From contig PAVS01000005.1 in assembly GCA_002713145.1 (NCBI GenBank), forward strand, positions 124,001 through 188,000: DNA of 64,000 nucleotides, in the 5' to 3' direction. The notes beneath the pieces are model-generated. The model was not told the DNA's origin, ran no database searches, and saw only the letters and a program-made list of their open reading frames with translations. Positions 61,883 through 64,000 of the stretch are shown here, one piece after another. Both the position numbers and the translations under genes were made by a program. This DNA comes from Halobacteriovoraceae bacterium (GTDB lineage: Bacteria; Bdellovibrionota; Bacteriovoracia; Bacteriovoracales; Bacteriovoracaceae). Each line of letters opens with the position of its first letter. Position 1 is the stretch's first letter.

Positions 61883-62497
61883 TTAGTAATGACACTTGGT
61901 ACAGTCGCCACCATTTCCGCGACCTTTGTATAGACTAGCTCCACTTGGATAGCCATCTTGGGTGTCTTTCCACTGCTGAACTAATTCATTGTGATCATCT
62001 GGAGGTGCAATTCCGTTTTCACGGTGACAATTAATACACCAACCCATTCCAAGATCTTCATGTTGATAATAAATCTCCATCTCTTCAACAGGTCCGTGAC
62101 ACTTTTGACATTTAACTCCAGCAACATTGACGTGTTGGGCATGGTTAAAATACGCGAAGTCAGGATAGTGATTAACTTTTACCCACTGAATATTCTCACC
62201 AGACTCAACAGCATTTTTAATTTTCTTAACTTCAGGAGAATTTGTCTTCACTTGATTATGGCAGTTAAGACACATCTCAGTGGGTGGAATAGCGGCATGT
62301 CTTCCTTTGTCTGCACCGTAGTGACAGTACTGACAATCCATTCCTAAATCTCCAGCATGTTTTTTATGGGAGAATTTGACAGGTTGGTCTGGAGCATAAC
62401 CGGTGTTGTACCCCAACTGGCGGGCTTGTACGATAACAAATGAGCTTAAAACTCCAAGTGCAATCAGTACAACTAAGGCACCTACTAACTTCTTCAT
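61883..62497 (-). CDS. actA: Alternative complex III subunit ActA (pentahaem cytochrome c)
   Basis: N-terminal signal anchor followed by five CxxCH sites: CQYCH, CLNCH, CQKCH, CINCH and CTKCH, the last at the very C-terminus. This matches the pentahaem ActA subunit of ACIII, which relays electrons in the periplasm. First gene of the act operon; upstream are AAGGAATTAAT as ribosome-binding site and a TTACTAAA palindrome. No cytochrome oxidase genes follow in the window. Confidence 0.93.
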   Translation of the reverse strand: MKKLVGALVVLIALGVLSSFVIVQARQLGYNTGYAPDQPVKFSHKKHAGDLGMDCQYCHYGADKGRHAAIPPTEMCLNCHNQVKTNSPEVKKIKNAVESGENIQWVKVNHYPDFAYFNHAQHVNVAGVKCQKCHGPVEEMEIYYQHEDLGMGWCINCHRENGIAPPDDHNELVQQWKDTQDGYPSGASLYKGRGNGGDCTKCHY

Positions 62498-62525
62498 AGA
62501 TTAATTCCTTAATTTGATTATTAAT

Positions 62526-62542
62526 TTACTAAATTTTAGTAA
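62526..62542. promoter_or_regulatory. Palindrome in the actA promoter region
   Basis: TTACTAAATTTTAGTAA: perfect 8-bp arms around one base, 29 bp before the actA start. It may be a dimeric regulator site; the surrounding 220 bp to the next gene (roxA) hold the divergent promoters. Confidence 0.4.
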
Positions 62543-62760
62543 GCATTTTAAGAGCTTAGAGACGATTACACAATACAAAACGAGATCTTTTATCAATTAT
62601 TTTTCAGATTAATTTAGCTTGCTTCGCACAATTTTGTATCGTCCTTCTGATAAGGCTTCTTGGGATTTTCCGAAGAGTTGAAACAAATTCTTAGACAAAT
62701 CAGTTTACACTATTGGCAAAATTTGCTTTAAAGGCAATGCATCATACAAGGATTTTTAAA

Positions 62761-63885
62761 ATGAATTTTATCGACACGTTTGGCCGTGAGGAATTTTTCC
62801 AAAACTATTGGGAAAAAAAGCCGCTGGTCATTAGAAACGCATTAGAGCCTGAGTTTTTCAATATATCAGAAGATGAATTATGGGAGATGGCCCAGGATGA
62901 CTATTTTGAAACCAGACTTATCCAAGAAAGCAAAAAGAAAAAAACTGTGACCCATGGGCCACTGCAGATAAAAAAAGAAAATTTAACAGGGCCTTACACT
63001 CTCTTTATTCATAATTTAAATTTATATAATAATTCTGCTCTCGCACTAGAGCATGCAGTCGAAGCTTTCCCTAAATATCTTTTTGATGATGTCATGTGCT
63101 CTTTGTCCACTATGGACTCAACTGTCGGTGCCCATATCGATCCCTATAATGTATTTATCGTCCAGGCCAAAGGTATCCGTGAGTGGTCACTGCAGCTTGA
63201 ACCAGATCCAACCTATAAAGATGATCAAGACATTAAAGAGTTAAAAAACTTTTCGTCTGACCAGATGTTTATGCTCAACCCAGGTGATGTGCTTTATATT
63301 CCACCGCAAGTGGCCCATCAGGGAGTGACCATTGAGGATTCAATTTCACTGTCTATAGGTTTTAATTCATTTGAATCAAAAGATCTTATTCAAAATTTTC
63401 TCAATTCTTGTCTCGCTGAAGATTATGAAACTGATTCACACATACTTCTCAACTCTCCAGCAGATTTTTCACAAGACCCGTATAAGGTTAGCGAAGAAGT
63501 GATGGCCGACCTCAAAAGCCCTATCATGCATTTATTACAAGAAGAGACCATTGAGAATTGGATACTTTGCTATTTAACAACACCAAAAAAAGAAATTTTT
63601 CCTCCTGAAAGTCCCCTTGAATTCGACGACTTCATCAAAGAAACAAAGCAAATGAAATTATGTTTTGATGAATTTGTAAGAATGAGTGCAAGGGAAGTGG
63701 AGCAGAAAATGATTGTTGCGATTAATGGAGAACTCTCTTATCTCAATCAAAAGCAATACGAAATTTTTAGAGAGCTTTATAAACAAAAACACCAGACATT
63801 TGAGTATAAGCCTGGTGTTCTTGATGAGTTTATATTTGAACTCTACTTAAAAGGTTGTTTATTTTTTGTTGAAGATGAAGATTGA
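62761..63885 (+). CDS. JmjC/cupin 2-oxoglutarate oxygenase, RoxA-like ribosomal oxygenase
   Basis: Fe(II)/2-oxoglutarate oxygenase of the ROX family: His125-x-Asp127 in VGAHIDPYNVFIVQ and the distal His186 in IPPQVAHQG form the metal triad; the start FFQNYWEKKPLVIRNA is also typical of YcfD/RoxA, which hydroxylates Arg of ribosomal protein L16 in E. coli. ATG 62761 has AAGGA eight nt upstream; the frame is open to 62713 without support. Length 374 matches the YcfD family with its dimerisation and winged-helix C-terminus. Confidence 0.88.
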   Translation: MNFIDTFGREEFFQNYWEKKPLVIRNALEPEFFNISEDELWEMAQDDYFETRLIQESKKKKTVTHGPLQIKKENLTGPYTLFIHNLNLYNNSALALEHAVEAFPKYLFDDVMCSLSTMDSTVGAHIDPYNVFIVQAKGIREWSLQLEPDPTYKDDQDIKELKNFSSDQMFMLNPGDVLYIPPQVAHQGVTIEDSISLSIGFNSFESKDLIQNFLNSCLAEDYETDSHILLNSPADFSQDPYKVSEEVMADLKSPIMHLLQEETIENWILCYLTTPKKEIFPPESPLEFDDFIKETKQMKLCFDEFVRMSAREVEQKMIVAINGELSYLNQKQYEIFRELYKQKHQTFEYKPGVLDEFIFELYLKGCLFFVEDED

Positions 63886-63999
63886 TTATAATTCGTAACA
63901 ACGAATGCTATCGTGTGCTCTTCTTATAGGATCTCTAAATCTTCTATTGAAATAATGATGACGCTCATACATTCCCGCATAAACTCTGGCAGAATAATA
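63886..63999 (-). CDS. C-terminal end of an unknown protein (partial)
   Basis: Thirty-seven codons and a stop, running off the right edge. The visible residues are rich in Arg, Tyr and His (RVYAGMYERHHYF and DPIRRAHDSIRCYEL). Its stop directly abuts the roxA stop (63885/63886). Too short to identify. Confidence 0.5.
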   Translation of the reverse strand, partial: YYSARVYAGMYERHHYFNRRFRDPIRRAHDSIRCYEL

Positions 64000-64000
64000 C

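Noticed and set aside
62723-62737. TTGGCAAAATTTGCT upstream of the RoxA-like gene as a sigma-54 promoter
   Set aside because: GG and GC are only 8 nt apart; sigma-54 needs 10.

Overview
The window is AT-rich, densely coded chromosomal DNA with no rRNA, tRNA, insertion sequence, prophage or CRISPR. It looks like a Bdellovibrionota genome, most like Bacteriovorax/Halobacteriovorax. The grounds are a short histone-fold protein of the Bdellovibrio Bd0055 kind, a mevalonate cluster with class II HMG-CoA reductase and FMN-dependent IPP isomerase, alternative complex III instead of cytochrome bc1, several PilZ proteins, and many exported proteases, lipoproteins and a polysaccharide deacetylase. The taxonomic placement is inferred from gene content.

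Layout. 0-1.7 kb: end of thioredoxin reductase and a crotonase-family protein. 1.7-8.8 kb (minus strand): one tightly packed operon making isopentenyl/dimethylallyl diphosphate by the mevalonate route. It holds HMG-CoA reductase, two GHMP kinases, diphosphomevalonate decarboxylase and type 2 isomerase, with an RsmI-like methyltransferase, a CBM9-like protein and a PilZ protein; HMG-CoA synthase is not in the window. 8.8-19.5 kb: THUMP methyltransferase, a Gly-rich lipoprotein behind a sigma-54-type promoter, a U32 pair, a degenerate SGNH-like protein with a cyclic-nucleotide-binding partner, arginine decarboxylase, a probable structured RNA, gamma-carbonic-anhydrase-like protein, Maf and an OmpR-type response regulator. 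19.5-23.5 kb: a 1345-residue exported protein with cystine-knot-like modules. 23.6-35.4 kb: mostly housekeeping (YchJ-like, SrkA, a TPP-riboswitch-controlled symporter, TlpA-like lipoprotein, acyl-CoA dehydrogenase, YffB-like, YciH, RluE-like, an outer-membrane barrel, YaaA, FAD oxidase).

35.4-43.8 kb is the most unusual stretch. Two tandem paralogous secreted trypsin-like proteases have octapeptide-repeat linkers. Next to them are an exported clostripain (C11)-like caspase-fold peptidase, two small exported or membrane proteins (one only 59 codons) and a divergent TPR-winged-helix regulator with an operator-like repeat cluster. The regulator and both proteases carry a -24/-12-like element exactly 12 nt before the start codon. 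I propose this as a candidate undescribed secreted-protease system, possibly used in predation; that role is inference.

44-55 kb: polysaccharide deacetylase, MFS transporter, class II aldolase, TauE/SafE and DUF420 membrane proteins, histone, MsrB-MsrA fusion and RapA. 55-62.5 kb (minus strand): a complete six-gene alternative complex III operon (actABCDEF), which passes electrons from quinol to cytochrome c or an oxidase not present here. The right end holds a RoxA-like ribosomal-protein hydroxylase and the tail of one more gene.

A recurring regulatory theme is probable leaderless transcription: several genes have a sigma-70 -10 element ending 6 nt before the ATG and no Shine-Dalgarno sequence.
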